A stretch of 64,000 nucleotides of DNA from Winogradskyella marincola (GCF_029624125.1 NZ_JARSBN010000002.1:124001-188000), one strand, 5' to 3'; counted from the stretch's first letter, positions 47,375-56,787 are shown. The notes: generated by a model from the sequence alone, not told the origin. Numbers and translations: made by a program.

Positions 47375-49447
47375 ATGGAAGGAATCTTACCTCTTATTTT
47401 AACCGGACTGGGAATTATTTTATTCCTAATCATTGTGTATTTCGCAATCATTGCGATGTTTTACAAAAAAGTACCACAAGGCCAAGCACTTGTCAGAACA
47501 GGTTTTGGTGGCACAAAAGTAGCCACAGACAAAGGCTTGTACGTGGTTCCTGTATTTCATCGTGTAGAGATTATGGATGTCTCTGTAAAGAAAATTCAAA
47601 TAGAACGTTTGGGCACAGAAGGCCTTATCTGTAAAGACAATATGCGTGCAGATATCAAAGTTGCCTTTTTCGTTCGTGTAAATAATGAAGTTGAATTTAT
47701 TAAGAAAGTAGCACAAACTATAGGTGTAGATCGTGCCTCTCGCATAGAAACTTTAGAAGATCTTTTTGAAGCGAAATTCTCTGAAGCCTTAAAAACAGTT
47801 GGTAAGAAGTTTGAATTCATCCAGTTATATGAAGCGCGTCGCGAATTTAGAGACGAAATAGTAGACATTATTGGCACAGATCTTAATGGCTACACGCTAG
47901 AAGATTGCGCTATTGATTATCTAGAACAAACAGCAGTTTCATTTTTAAAACCAGATAACATCTTAGATGCAGAAGGTATTAAGAAGATTACTGATCTTAC
48001 TGCTGAGCAAAATATTAAAGCCAATTTAATAAAGCGTGATGAAGAAAAAATCATTCGCAAACAAGATGTAGAAGCACAAGAAGCTATCCTAGAATTGGAC
48101 AAGCAACTGGCTGAAAAAGAAGAACAACAAAAACGCGAAATTGCTAACATAAAAGCTCGTGAAGAAGCTGCAACTTTAAAAGTAGCAGAAGAAGAGCGTT
48201 TAAAATCTGAAACTGCACGTATAGCAACCGAAGAAAAAGTAAAAGTTGCTGAAGAAAACATGCAACGTCAAATTATTGTTGCAGAGAAAAATAAGCAACG
48301 TACAGATGCTATAGAAAGTGAACGTGTAGAGAAAGACCGTTTATTAGAAAGAACCGAAAAAGAACGTATTGTGACGTTGGCTCAAATTGAAAAAGAGAAG
48401 GTTGTTGAAGTAGAGAAAAAGAACATTCAAGATGTTATTAGAGATCGTGTTACGCTAGAAAAAGGTGTGGTTGAAGAGCAGGAAAACATGAAAGACATCG
48501 AAGCTTTCAAAACTGCTGACAGAGCAAAACAAGTGGCAATAACTAACGCTGAAGCGGCTGCACAAGAAGACTTAATAAAAACGATTAAATCTGCTGAAGC
48601 ACAGAAAGAAGCTGCAAAACAAAAAGCTGAAGAATTAAACATAGAAGCACAAGCGCAAAAAGAAGCGAGCGAAAAAGAAGCTGAAGCTCGTAAAACACTT
48701 GCTGAAGCAAAAGCAAAAGAGGAAGCTACAATTGGTATGTCTGAAGCACAAGTGATGCATGCAAAAGCTGAGGCTAGCGAAAGACAAGGTGTTGTTGATG
48801 CATTAATCATTCAGAAAAAAGCAGAAGCAGAAGCGAGTGGAATTTCTGCTAAAGCGGAAGCTAAACGATTAGAAGGATTAGCAGAAGCTCAAGTTATTAA
48901 AGAGAAAGCTATGGCAGATGCTTCAGGAATTGAAGAAAAAGCTGAAGCAATGAAGAAGTTAGATGGTGTAGGTAAAGAGCACGAAGAATTCAAACTTAAA
49001 CTTGATAAAGAATTACAAGTTGACTTAGCTAAAATCAATATTCAGAAAGAAATTGCTGATGCACAAGCTAAAGTAATTGGTGAAGCGTTAAGAGCTGCTA
49101 AAATTGATATTGTTGGTGGTGAGACTATGTTCTTTGAGCAAATTATAGGACAAATAACAAAAGCCAAGGGTTATGATCGTTTGGTACAACACTCAGAAAC
49201 TGTAAGCGAAGTAAAAGACGCTATACTAAGTAGCGATGATGTAAAAGGAAACCTACTCGATAAAGTAAAATCCTTTGTAGATAAATATGGTATAAGTTCA
49301 GAAGATATTAAAAACTTAACTATTGCCAATTTACTGAGCAATCTACAAGATAAATCTGATGATAAAAGTGAACAAACCATGTTAAGTAATCTATTCAACC
49401 TTGCAAAAGGCATGGGATTATCTAACAAAAAGATGAATGATTTATAA
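47375..49447 (+). CDS. YqiK/flotillin-like SPFH protein
   Basis: 690 aa. One N-terminal membrane segment (about 7-29) is followed by an SPFH/band 7 domain (about 35-220; VPQGQALVRTGFGG, then DNMRADIKVAFFVRV). A very long Ala/Glu/Lys coiled coil follows (about 230-560) with many AEA-type repeats, then a compact C-terminal region of about 100 residues ending GMGLSNKKMNDL. Flotillins oligomerise into membrane cages or microdomains. This protein, longer than typical FloT, fits YqiK. Together with the PspA- and YqiJ-like neighbours it suggests a membrane-organising complex. Confidence 0.9.
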   Translation: MEGILPLILTGLGIILFLIIVYFAIIAMFYKKVPQGQALVRTGFGGTKVATDKGLYVVPVFHRVEIMDVSVKKIQIERLGTEGLICKDNMRADIKVAFFVRVNNEVEFIKKVAQTIGVDRASRIETLEDLFEAKFSEALKTVGKKFEFIQLYEARREFRDEIVDIIGTDLNGYTLEDCAIDYLEQTAVSFLKPDNILDAEGIKKITDLTAEQNIKANLIKRDEEKIIRKQDVEAQEAILELDKQLAEKEEQQKREIANIKAREEAATLKVAEEERLKSETARIATEEKVKVAEENMQRQIIVAEKNKQRTDAIESERVEKDRLLERTEKERIVTLAQIEKEKVVEVEKKNIQDVIRDRVTLEKGVVEEQENMKDIEAFKTADRAKQVAITNAEAAAQEDLIKTIKSAEAQKEAAKQKAEELNIEAQAQKEASEKEAEARKTLAEAKAKEEATIGMSEAQVMHAKAEASERQGVVDALIIQKKAEAEASGISAKAEAKRLEGLAEAQVIKEKAMADASGIEEKAEAMKKLDGVGKEHEEFKLKLDKELQVDLAKINIQKEIADAQAKVIGEALRAAKIDIVGGETMFFEQIIGQITKAKGYDRLVQHSETVSEVKDAILSSDDVKGNLLDKVKSFVDKYGISSEDIKNLTIANLLSNLQDKSDDKSEQTMLSNLFNLAKGMGLSNKKMNDL

Positions 49448-49503
49448 AAATAAAGCGAGCAGGAAAATGTAAGGTTAAAAATTAATTCAAATGCTTTTAC
49501 TAT

Positions 49504-50088
49504 ATGAACTTTGAAAAATACATCATTGCTAATGGTTTAGAAGAAAAAAAATTGAATGATGCTGTTCAAGAGTTAGCTAATTTATATGCGGACACAGGGT
49601 TCACTAAAGAAGTGAGAATTTTTAAAAGTAAAATAGCAAGCAATGTATTTGTAATTAATTTTTCTAGAGATACAGATTTTGAAAGATTTAAATACTTTGT
49701 CAATTTTCTATTTTACCCTTTTGACTATGAGTCTAATCATGAAGTTTATGGATATTGGAACTTAACTCAAGATGATGATATCAATAAAGAACTCTATGGT
49801 AAAAGAATTCAACTTTATATTTCAGCAAATGACGAAGATGGAGATAATGTATATGGAATTCCTCAAAATTGGGATGAGACCATAAAACTTTGCTTTGCTA
49901 TTGGGCATGCATATGTTCCAATTGGAAGAAAGGAATTCGATTTTTTTGAAAAGTCACTTTCAAAATCTGATTTTTTTGAATTAAAACCAATTTATGGTAT
50001 TATAAATAAATCAGAGAATAAAAAAACAGGTTGTTCTTTTATTTTCTTGATTCTAATCTCTATTACAGCAGCATATATGTTGTTATAA
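49504..50088 (+). CDS. Unrecognised C-terminally membrane-anchored protein
   Basis: 194 aa, family not recognised. The soluble N-terminal 170 residues are rich in Phe, Tyr, Asp and Lys and of mixed alpha/beta look. After a short Lys-rich linker a single hydrophobic segment (about 176-194, GCSFIFLILISITAAYMLL) ends the chain, which is a tail-anchor layout. It lies 56 bp after the flotillin gene and 123 bp before the ATPase gene on the same strand. It could be an accessory subunit or an unrelated insertion into the cluster. Confidence in the gene is good; function is unknown. Confidence 0.75.
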   Translation: MNFEKYIIANGLEEKKLNDAVQELANLYADTGFTKEVRIFKSKIASNVFVINFSRDTDFERFKYFVNFLFYPFDYESNHEVYGYWNLTQDDDINKELYGKRIQLYISANDEDGDNVYGIPQNWDETIKLCFAIGHAYVPIGRKEFDFFEKSLSKSDFFELKPIYGIINKSENKKTGCSFIFLILISITAAYMLL

Positions 50089-50211
50089 AGTAAAATTGAG
50101 AAATTATCCATATGCTTTTTCAAAAAATGATGTTCTCTAAAACTTTTTCAATATAGAGGATGAGGGACAATAACATCTAAATCTCGACTACCGAGTAAAC
50201 TTTTATAAAAA

Positions 50212-53200
50212 ATGGCAGACAACCAAACTGATGATAATATAGCTTTAGATTCTGGAACTTACGAAATCATTCAGAGTCGTTTACTAAAGCAAAAAAACGA
50301 TTTACAAAACCGTTTACACCTCCTTAACGAAGCGCGTAAAACCGTTTTTGGATCCTTAGAAACACAGCTTATTGCTAACGATCGCATCAATACGGAGAAC
50401 AACTGTATTGCCAGAGATATCGTTTCTATAGGAAACCAAAGCTTATTTGGCTATAACGTGCATTTTGGACTGCGTACATCTATTTCGTTGAGTGATGTTT
50501 TTAGCGTTTATCAGTTTCAGCGACACGATGATGCTTTCAGGTTTGAAGAAAGTCCAACTGGATTGCAAATTATTGATGATCCTGTGTTTAAAAACGACTT
50601 CGAAAATCTATATAAATATTATCGAAATACCATTTTTTCAAAGTTTGCCATTATTGGTAATTATCTCCACATGGTATTTCAGCTAAGCGAATCAGTTTCG
50701 GATATAAAAACATTCAAATGGCTTATTAATGGTAATACTTTAGAATATATAGATAACCGTAGTGAGCACGAGTATAAGTATCCTAAACAATACGATTTTA
50801 TCTGGAATGAAGCTGGCCGAGATCATCAACGTAATGGAAAACATGCACATGTTTCTATATTGGATAAGGTTTTTGTTGAAACTATTGGTGGAGATTTAAC
50901 TATTAAAGTCGAAGATAACACAGACGATGGCAAAGGTATTTATAGTGAAGATGTTGAGCATAAAGACCAAACCTTAGATGATGGTCAGTACCGTTATGCC
51001 GATTTGGGAAATCTTATTGTTTTAGAAATAAAACCATTTCAAGAACAACCACGATATTTTGTATACAACCATAAACTTAAAGTTGTTGAAAAAGTGGATT
51101 CCATAGCACAATCTGCTGTTTTGTTACCAGACGATCAAGGTATTATTTTCCCGAGTGGATACTATCTGCAAACTGGTGAATACAATGTGTTTTCAAACAC
51201 AACGTATCAATTAAAATTTCAACAAAAAATAACCTCTCCCAACGGAGAAGATCACCTGTATATTTACTACGATCCTAAGGAGGCTGTTTATGTCTTAATG
51301 TCGTACAACGTCATTGATCAGGAAGTTAAAACACCTATTATCTGTAATGGGTTTACAATTTTAGATAATGGTGAACTGTGTTATTTCCGCACTGAAGAAG
51401 AACAAACCAAGCATCACATGATGCAAATATGGCAAACACCATATTTAAAAGGCGATATTATGCCTTCAGAGCATCAAGACACTTTACTTTATAAAATTGG
51501 GAATAAGGATATTGTTAAGGCCATGGCCGAAACTAACGAGCTTATTACACTACTTAATAAGGAAGATAGCTATGATGGGTTGTATGATGATATTGCGCGA
51601 GTATCCAAAGACATTTTAGATGCTTATTATTGGATTTCTAAAGAAGAGACCCAACAGCTCAATATACCTTTGGCTGAAATCAACAAAGCCTCTAATGCTG
51701 CTATAGATGAATTTGAAAAGGTAAAGCAATTACGCAAACAAGCTGAGCAAGAAACCCTTTCCATTTCTAAGAAATCTGAAGAGCTTTTCAGTAAAATTAA
51801 AAGCACGTCTTTTAAATCTATTAACGATTTTGTAAATCTGCTAACACAATTGCGTTCCATAAGAGGTGAGGCTATTGGATTGTACGAAGTTCGTTATGTC
51901 GATCATGATTTCATTAAAGGTATTGAAGCTCAAATTTTGGAGCAAAACGACACCATTTCTAGGCGTGCAACTACATTTCTTTTAGATGATAAAGCTTTAG
52001 AACCGTATCACAACGCCATTAACGAAAAGCAAAAAACACTAGAAGAGTTAAAAAAGGTCATCGAGATAAAAGCTTTAGAGGAAGAGGTCAATAAAATTGC
52101 AGAAGATTTAGAACTGCTTATCGATATTGTATCAAATCTCGATATTGAAGATACCTCTCACTCCACTAAAATCATTGAAAATATCTCTTTGATTTTTGCG
52201 ACAATCAATCAGGTTAAAGCGGCAATAAAAAACAAATTAAAAGCTGTTGGCAAAAAAGAAGCACAAGCCGATTTTACTGCACAACTCAAACTTATTGATC
52301 AAAGTATTATCAACTATATTGATATTGCCAACACACCTGAAAAATGTGATGAATTTCTCACAAAGGTTTCTATTCAACTTGAAGAATTAGAAGGCAAATT
52401 TTCAGATTTTGAAGAATACATTACTCAAATTATAGAAAAACGAGAAGAGGTTTACGCAGCTTTTGATAATCGCAAATCTAGCCTTGTAGAAGCTCGAAAT
52501 AAAAAAATGATTGCCTTACAAAATGCTGCGCAACGCATTATAAATGGCGCACAAAAAAAGGCACAATCCTTAGAGGATATTGCTGCAATAAATGGCTATT
52601 TTGCCAGTGACCTTATGATAAATAAGGTCCGTGACATCATCGGTCAATTAAAAGAGCTCGGCGATGTTGGTAAATCTGAAGCCATAGAAACAGCGCTTAA
52701 AGTCGCGCGTGAAGATGCTTTACGAAAACTGAAAGACAAAAACGAACTCTACGAGGATGGAGACAACGTTATAAAGTTAGGAAAGCACAAGTTTGGCGTT
52801 AATAAGCAACAGCTAGATGTTACCATAGTTTTTAAAAATAATGAGCTGTTCTACCATCTTACAGGTACCGATTTTTATCAGAAACTAAATCATGAGGTAC
52901 TTAACAACTCAAAAGACATTTGGAATCAAGAATTAATTTCTGAAGATCAACAAGTCTATAGAGCGGCTTATCTTGCCTACAAGATGTTCTCTACTGGTGA
53001 TAAAACAGCACTAAATAAGCTGAATGATGCTGAGTTACTAAGCCATGTACAAGATTACATTAGTGGTGATTATTCAGGTGGTTATGTTAAAGGTGTTCAT
53101 GATTATGATGCCACGCAATTTCTAAAGGTTCTATTACAAAAACATCAGGAATTAGATTTATTAATCTATCCACCAAATGTAAGAGCTGAAGCACAATTTT

Positions 53201-55080
53201 TCTGGAATAATCTTTCTGAAGAAAACCTAAAAGCATACAACCACGACTTAAAAAGTGCTGGTGAGGTTTTGGCTGTTTTTCCCAACAGCAAGGAATATGA
53301 TTTTATCATTGATGAGCTAGCGGAAGACATTCAAACTTCAAGAAAAATTGAGGCTAATAGTGCCAAAACTATTGCCGAATATTTATTTAACGAACTCAAA
53401 GACAATGACGCATTTACAGTTAGTAGCGAAGCTATAAAACTAAAAGATGCTTTTGAAAAGGAATTAAAAGCACAAAAAGCTACCGAAAAATTCAAACAAC
53501 GTCTTAACGATAGTGCTACCCAAAAAGATCGTATAGAATTGGTAAAGCATTGGGTTTCGGCATTTGCAAAAGCAAATGAAAACACATTGGTTCCTTATGT
53601 AAATGAATGTGTGGCTTGTATTTTGCATAAGAACGATAGCGCTTCTAATACTGCTGTTGCAGAAACTGAAATCAAAGATTTAAAAGGCGTTCATCCTAGT
53701 ATTGTTGATGGTACCTTTCAATTTAGCTATCATAAATTCTCTGAAGAACTAGAGCATTTTAATAGTGTAAAAGTTCCTGCGTTTTCAGCCTTTAAATCGG
53801 CTAAACATGAGGTTATAGAACAACTCAAGGAACAGTTGAGATTAGATGAATTTAAACCTCGCGTATTAAGTTCTTTCGTTAGAAACAAACTTATAAATCA
53901 GGTGTATTTCCCACTTATTGGAGATAATTTAGCAAAGCAATTAGGTACTGTTGGCGATACCAAACGTATAGACCGAATGGGTTTATTGCTACTGATTTCA
54001 CCACCTGGTTATGGTAAAACCACATTAATGGAATATGTAGCCAACAGACTTGGCTTAATATTCATGAAAATTAATGGTCCTGCCATAGGCCACGAAGTTA
54101 CCTCTGTAGATCCTGAAGCTGCAAATAATTCTGCTGCCAGAGAAGAGCTTAAAAAATTAAACTTAGCTTTTGAAATGGGTGATAATGTGATGTTGTATTT
54201 AGATGATATTCAACATTGCAATCCTGAATTTTTACAGAAGTTTATCAGTCTATCCGATGGTACACGTAAGATTGAAGGTGTTTACCAAGGCAAACCTAAA
54301 ACTTACGATTTAAGAAGTAAGAAGTTTTGTGTTATCATGGCTGGAAATCCATATACCGAAAGTGGTGAAAAATTCCAGATACCAGACATGCTTGCTAACC
54401 GTGCAGACATATACAATTTAGGTGACATTATTGGAGATACAGCCCATTTGTTTGAGTTAAGTCTTATTGAAAATGCCTTAACAAGCAATCCTGTTTTACA
54501 ACAATTAAGCACCAAATATTTTGATGATGTGTATACCTTAATTGACCGTGTACAACATAACACAGCAGACGCAGAGCTTAAAGGTAATCATAGTAACCAA
54601 GAGGTTGCAGATTATGTTTCTGTGATTGAAAAAGTCATTAAAATAAGAAACACTGTTCTTAAGGTTAACGAGACCTATATTGCCAGTGCAGGTATGGAAG
54701 ACAGCTATCGTACAGAGCCTAGTTTTAAGCTACAAGGATCGTACAGAGACATGAACAAATTAGTTGCCAAAGTAGTGCCTATAATGGATGATAAGGAATT
54801 GCAAACCTTAGTATTATCGCATTACGAAAACGAATCGCAAACTTTAACTAGCGCTGCGGAAGCCAACCTTTTAAAGTATAAAGAATTAAGCAATTCGTTA
54901 ACCGAAGAAGAGCTACAGCGTTGGGAAGACATTAAAGTGATTTTTGCCAAAAACAATAAGCTGAATAGTCTAGGTGGACAAAACCAAATGTCGCAAATTA
55001 TAGCACAGATGGCTGACTTTACTGATAATATTGAAGGTATAAAAGAAATACTGAGACAAGGATTTTTAGACAAAAAATAA
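50212..55080 (+). CDS. Giant AAA ATPase of the 'DNA repair ATPase' type, linked to the PspA/flotillin cluster
   Basis: 1622 aa. The N-terminal 450 residues are beta-rich and resemble the DUF3686/'DNA repair ATPase' N-terminus; the repair label is inherited and untested. A helical middle part (about 450-1230) has several coiled coils. A single AAA module follows: Walker A PPGYGKTT at 1264-1271, Walker B MLYLDD at 1327-1332, and a sensor-1 like MAGNPY at 1376-1381. The module is MoxR/dynein-like in its NP block. No nuclease, protease or membrane segment was seen. Last gene of the cluster 45872-55080; it probably uses ATP to remodel the PspA or SPFH assemblies or a client, by analogy with ESCRT-III/Vps4. 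That is inference. Confidence 0.82.
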   Translation: MADNQTDDNIALDSGTYEIIQSRLLKQKNDLQNRLHLLNEARKTVFGSLETQLIANDRINTENNCIARDIVSIGNQSLFGYNVHFGLRTSISLSDVFSVYQFQRHDDAFRFEESPTGLQIIDDPVFKNDFENLYKYYRNTIFSKFAIIGNYLHMVFQLSESVSDIKTFKWLINGNTLEYIDNRSEHEYKYPKQYDFIWNEAGRDHQRNGKHAHVSILDKVFVETIGGDLTIKVEDNTDDGKGIYSEDVEHKDQTLDDGQYRYADLGNLIVLEIKPFQEQPRYFVYNHKLKVVEKVDSIAQSAVLLPDDQGIIFPSGYYLQTGEYNVFSNTTYQLKFQQKITSPNGEDHLYIYYDPKEAVYVLMSYNVIDQEVKTPIICNGFTILDNGELCYFRTEEEQTKHHMMQIWQTPYLKGDIMPSEHQDTLLYKIGNKDIVKAMAETNELITLLNKEDSYDGLYDDIARVSKDILDAYYWISKEETQQLNIPLAEINKASNAAIDEFEKVKQLRKQAEQETLSISKKSEELFSKIKSTSFKSINDFVNLLTQLRSIRGEAIGLYEVRYVDHDFIKGIEAQILEQNDTISRRATTFLLDDKALEPYHNAINEKQKTLEELKKVIEIKALEEEVNKIAEDLELLIDIVSNLDIEDTSHSTKIIENISLIFATINQVKAAIKNKLKAVGKKEAQADFTAQLKLIDQSIINYIDIANTPEKCDEFLTKVSIQLEELEGKFSDFEEYITQIIEKREEVYAAFDNRKSSLVEARNKKMIALQNAAQRIINGAQKKAQSLEDIAAINGYFASDLMINKVRDIIGQLKELGDVGKSEAIETALKVAREDALRKLKDKNELYEDGDNVIKLGKHKFGVNKQQLDVTIVFKNNELFYHLTGTDFYQKLNHEVLNNSKDIWNQELISEDQQVYRAAYLAYKMFSTGDKTALNKLNDAELLSHVQDYISGDYSGGYVKGVHDYDATQFLKVLLQKHQELDLLIYPPNVRAEAQFFWNNLSEENLKAYNHDLKSAGEVLAVFPNSKEYDFIIDELAEDIQTSRKIEANSAKTIAEYLFNELKDNDAFTVSSEAIKLKDAFEKELKAQKATEKFKQRLNDSATQKDRIELVKHWVSAFAKANENTLVPYVNECVACILHKNDSASNTAVAETEIKDLKGVHPSIVDGTFQFSYHKFSEELEHFNSVKVPAFSAFKSAKHEVIEQLKEQLRLDEFKPRVLSSFVRNKLINQVYFPLIGDNLAKQLGTVGDTKRIDRMGLLLLISPPGYGKTTLMEYVANRLGLIFMKINGPAIGHEVTSVDPEAANNSAAREELKKLNLAFEMGDNVMLYLDDIQHCNPEFLQKFISLSDGTRKIEGVYQGKPKTYDLRSKKFCVIMAGNPYTESGEKFQIPDMLANRADIYNLGDIIGDTAHLFELSLIENALTSNPVLQQLSTKYFDDVYTLIDRVQHNTADAELKGNHSNQEVADYVSVIEKVIKIRNTVLKVNETYIASAGMEDSYRTEPSFKLQGSYRDMNKLVAKVVPIMDDKELQTLVLSHYENESQTLTSAAEANLLKYKELSNSLTEEELQRWEDIKVIFAKNNKLNSLGGQNQMSQIIAQMADFTDNIEGIKEILRQGFLDKK

Positions 55081-55126
55081 AATTTGATAATAAACACAAT
55101 AAGGTTATCAGAGAATTATGATAGTC

Positions 55127-55156
55127 TGTCATTCTGAACTCGTTTCAGAATCTAAA
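55127..55156 (+). repeat. BIME-like repeat, unit 1
   Basis: A 30-base unit starting TGTCATTCTGAACT, itself partly palindromic. The reverse complement of 55174-55203 matches it at 25 of 30 bases. Confidence 0.55.
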
Positions 55157-55173
55157 TGAACTCATTTTATTTT

Positions 55174-55203
55174 TTTAGAATCTGAAATAAATTCAGATTG
55201 ACA
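55174..55203 (-). repeat. BIME-like repeat, unit 2 (inverted)
   Basis: Inverted partner of the unit at 55127-55156, 17 bases away. As a pair they can form a long hairpin after the ATPase gene and may act as its 3' end. Confidence 0.5.
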
Positions 55204-55307
55204 AAATCTTAACTTTTTAGACAGTTTTATCTTTTCACCATAGGATTTACTAATCAGTAATAAGTTATTTTTTATCATACAATTTAAACCAATTGGTAAC
55301 GTTTTCT

Positions 55308-55315
55308 TAACTTTG
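55308..55315 (+). promoter_or_regulatory. Candidate -7 box (TAACTTTG) of the cupin-like gene
   Basis: TAACTTTG matches TAnnTTTG and lies 20 bp before the TTG start at 55336, so the leader would be very short. This supports the TTG start. Confidence 0.4.
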
Positions 55316-55335
55316 GCATTCTAAAGTTTTAACTG

Positions 55336-56196
55336 TTGCAATTAGACCTTCAAGACATACCTCGCGTAAAGACAATTACTAAAGAAGATTTTATTAAAAA
55401 TTACTTCAAGCCACAAAAACCTGTGGTTATTGAGCGTTTTATTGAAGATTGGCCAGCTTATTCTAAATGGAGTTTAGACTACATGAAAGAGGTTGCAGGC
55501 GATAAAACGGTTCCGCTTTACGACGATAGACCTGTAGATTACAAAGACGGTTTTAACGAAGCTCATGCTAAAATGAAAATGAGCGATTATGTAGATCTTC
55601 TAAAACGCGAGCCTACAAAATTCAGGATTTTTCTTTGGAATATTTTGAAAGAAGTACCTCAACTTCAAAAAGACTTTAGTTATCCAGACTTTGGATTAAG
55701 GTTAATGAAAGGCTTACCAATGCTATTTTTTGGTGGAAGAGATTCGTACACCTTTATGCATTATGATATTGATTTAGCTAATATATTCCACTTTCATTTT
55801 GAAGGTAAAAAGCAAGTGATTCTTTTCGATCAAAAACAGAATAAGTATTTATATAAAGTACCGCATTCTTTAATAACAAGAGAAGATATTGACTTTGCTA
55901 ATCCAGATTTTGAAAAATGGCCTGCATTAAAGCATGCCAAAGGTTGGGTCTGTAACCTTAATCATGGAGAGGTATTATACATGCCAGAAGGCTACTGGCA
56001 TTATATGCGCTACTTAACACCTGGTTTTTCTATGAGTTTACGTGCCATTGCGCGTAATCCTAAAAACTTAGGAAAGGCACTTTATAATATCTTTTTAATG
56101 CGTAATTACGACAACCTTATGCGTCGTATAAAAGGCCAAAAATGGATTGACTGGAAAAATGAAAAGGCAATAACGAACACAAAGCCTTACGTTTAA
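55336..56196 (+). CDS. Cupin-like (JmjC/FIH-type) putative Fe(II)/2-oxoglutarate oxygenase
   Basis: 286 aa, TTG start; upstream there is no in-frame ATG that would fit. The cupin_8/JmjC-like fold begins with PVVIERFIEDWPAYSKWSLDY. The metal triad is visible as H142-x-D144 (FMHYDID) and H222 (EGYWHYM). The iron and the co-substrate are inferred from the family. Relatives hydroxylate protein or tRNA targets; the substrate here is unknown. It stands alone, after a BIME-like repeat and before a small beta-barrel gene with its own promoter. Confidence 0.85.
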   Translation: MQLDLQDIPRVKTITKEDFIKNYFKPQKPVVIERFIEDWPAYSKWSLDYMKEVAGDKTVPLYDDRPVDYKDGFNEAHAKMKMSDYVDLLKREPTKFRIFLWNILKEVPQLQKDFSYPDFGLRLMKGLPMLFFGGRDSYTFMHYDIDLANIFHFHFEGKKQVILFDQKQNKYLYKVPHSLITREDIDFANPDFEKWPALKHAKGWVCNLNHGEVLYMPEGYWHYMRYLTPGFSMSLRAIARNPKNLGKALYNIFLMRNYDNLMRRIKGQKWIDWKNEKAITNTKPYV

Positions 56197-56219
56197 TTTT
56201 CTGACATACAATCTATTTG

Positions 56220-56227
56220 TATATTTG
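56220..56227 (+). promoter_or_regulatory. Candidate -7 box (TATATTTG) of the beta-barrel gene
   Basis: TATATTTG, a full match to TAnnTTTG, 28 bp before the ATG at 56255. Confidence 0.45.
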
Positions 56228-56254
56228 CCAACATTTTTTAAAAAAATATAGAAC

Positions 56255-56740
56255 ATGAAAAATATTGTATTTATAGCAGCATTGTTATTTTTTGGTTTTG
56301 TTAATGCTCAAGCTTTTCAAGGCAAAGGAGATCAAAAACTTCAGGTTGGTGCTAACTTTCAAGATGAAGCTACTGGTATTAATGTAACTTATGATTATGG
56401 ATTAGGCGAAAATATCTCTGTTGGTTTATCTTCTTCTTACGCTTTAGGTGTTGATGATGTAATGGCAGATTTAACTGATTTTGGTGACCGTTTTGACCTA
56501 AAAGCAAGATTTAATGCTAACCTTGGTAATGTTATAAACATTGATCCAAATTTTGACCTTTATCCAGGTCTTAGCCTTAGCTTAAAGAATTTTGGTGGTC
56601 ATATTGGTGCACGTTACTTCTTTTCTGATGGTTTTGGCATCTACACAGAAGCTGCTTTTCCGCTTGCAAAGTATGATGATAACGTTGATTTCTTTTACAA
56701 TCAATTTACTTTTAATATTGGTGCAAGTTTTAACCTGTAG
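56255..56740 (+). CDS. Small outer-membrane beta-barrel protein (DUF6646-like)
   Basis: 161 aa. A signal peptide (1-18, ends VNAQ) is followed by alternating strands with many Gly and aromatic residues and a C-terminal FNIGASFNL, typical of an 8-stranded outer-membrane barrel. It resembles the flavobacterial DUF6646 family; I name the family from memory of the pattern. Role unknown. It has its own promoter-like box and ends before a bidirectional terminator. Confidence 0.75.
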   Translation: MKNIVFIAALLFFGFVNAQAFQGKGDQKLQVGANFQDEATGINVTYDYGLGENISVGLSSSYALGVDDVMADLTDFGDRFDLKARFNANLGNVINIDPNFDLYPGLSLSLKNFGGHIGARYFFSDGFGIYTEAAFPLAKYDDNVDFFYNQFTFNIGASFNL

Positions 56741-56744
56741 TTTT

Positions 56745-56787
56745 TGCCATTCTGAACTGTCGCACTGAGTCTGTCGAAGTGTAACAA
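56745..56787 (+). repeat. Dispersed intergenic repeat
   Basis: Begins TGCCATTCTGAACT, 13 of 14 bases the same as the unit at 55127, and continues into a CACTGAGTCTGTCGAAGTG stretch, a type of repeat common between flavobacterial genes. Confidence 0.5.

Noticed and set aside
47917-48810. Minus-strand frames rich in Ala, Ser, Cys and Phe
   Set aside because: They mirror the Ala/Glu/Lys coiled coil of the flotillin gene; a codon-bias artefact.
45872-55080. Reading the PspA/flotillin/ATPase block as a phage-defence island
   Set aside because: No nuclease, toxin, methylase or mobile-element genes are present; an envelope-stress or membrane-remodelling role fits better, though phage tolerance cannot be excluded.
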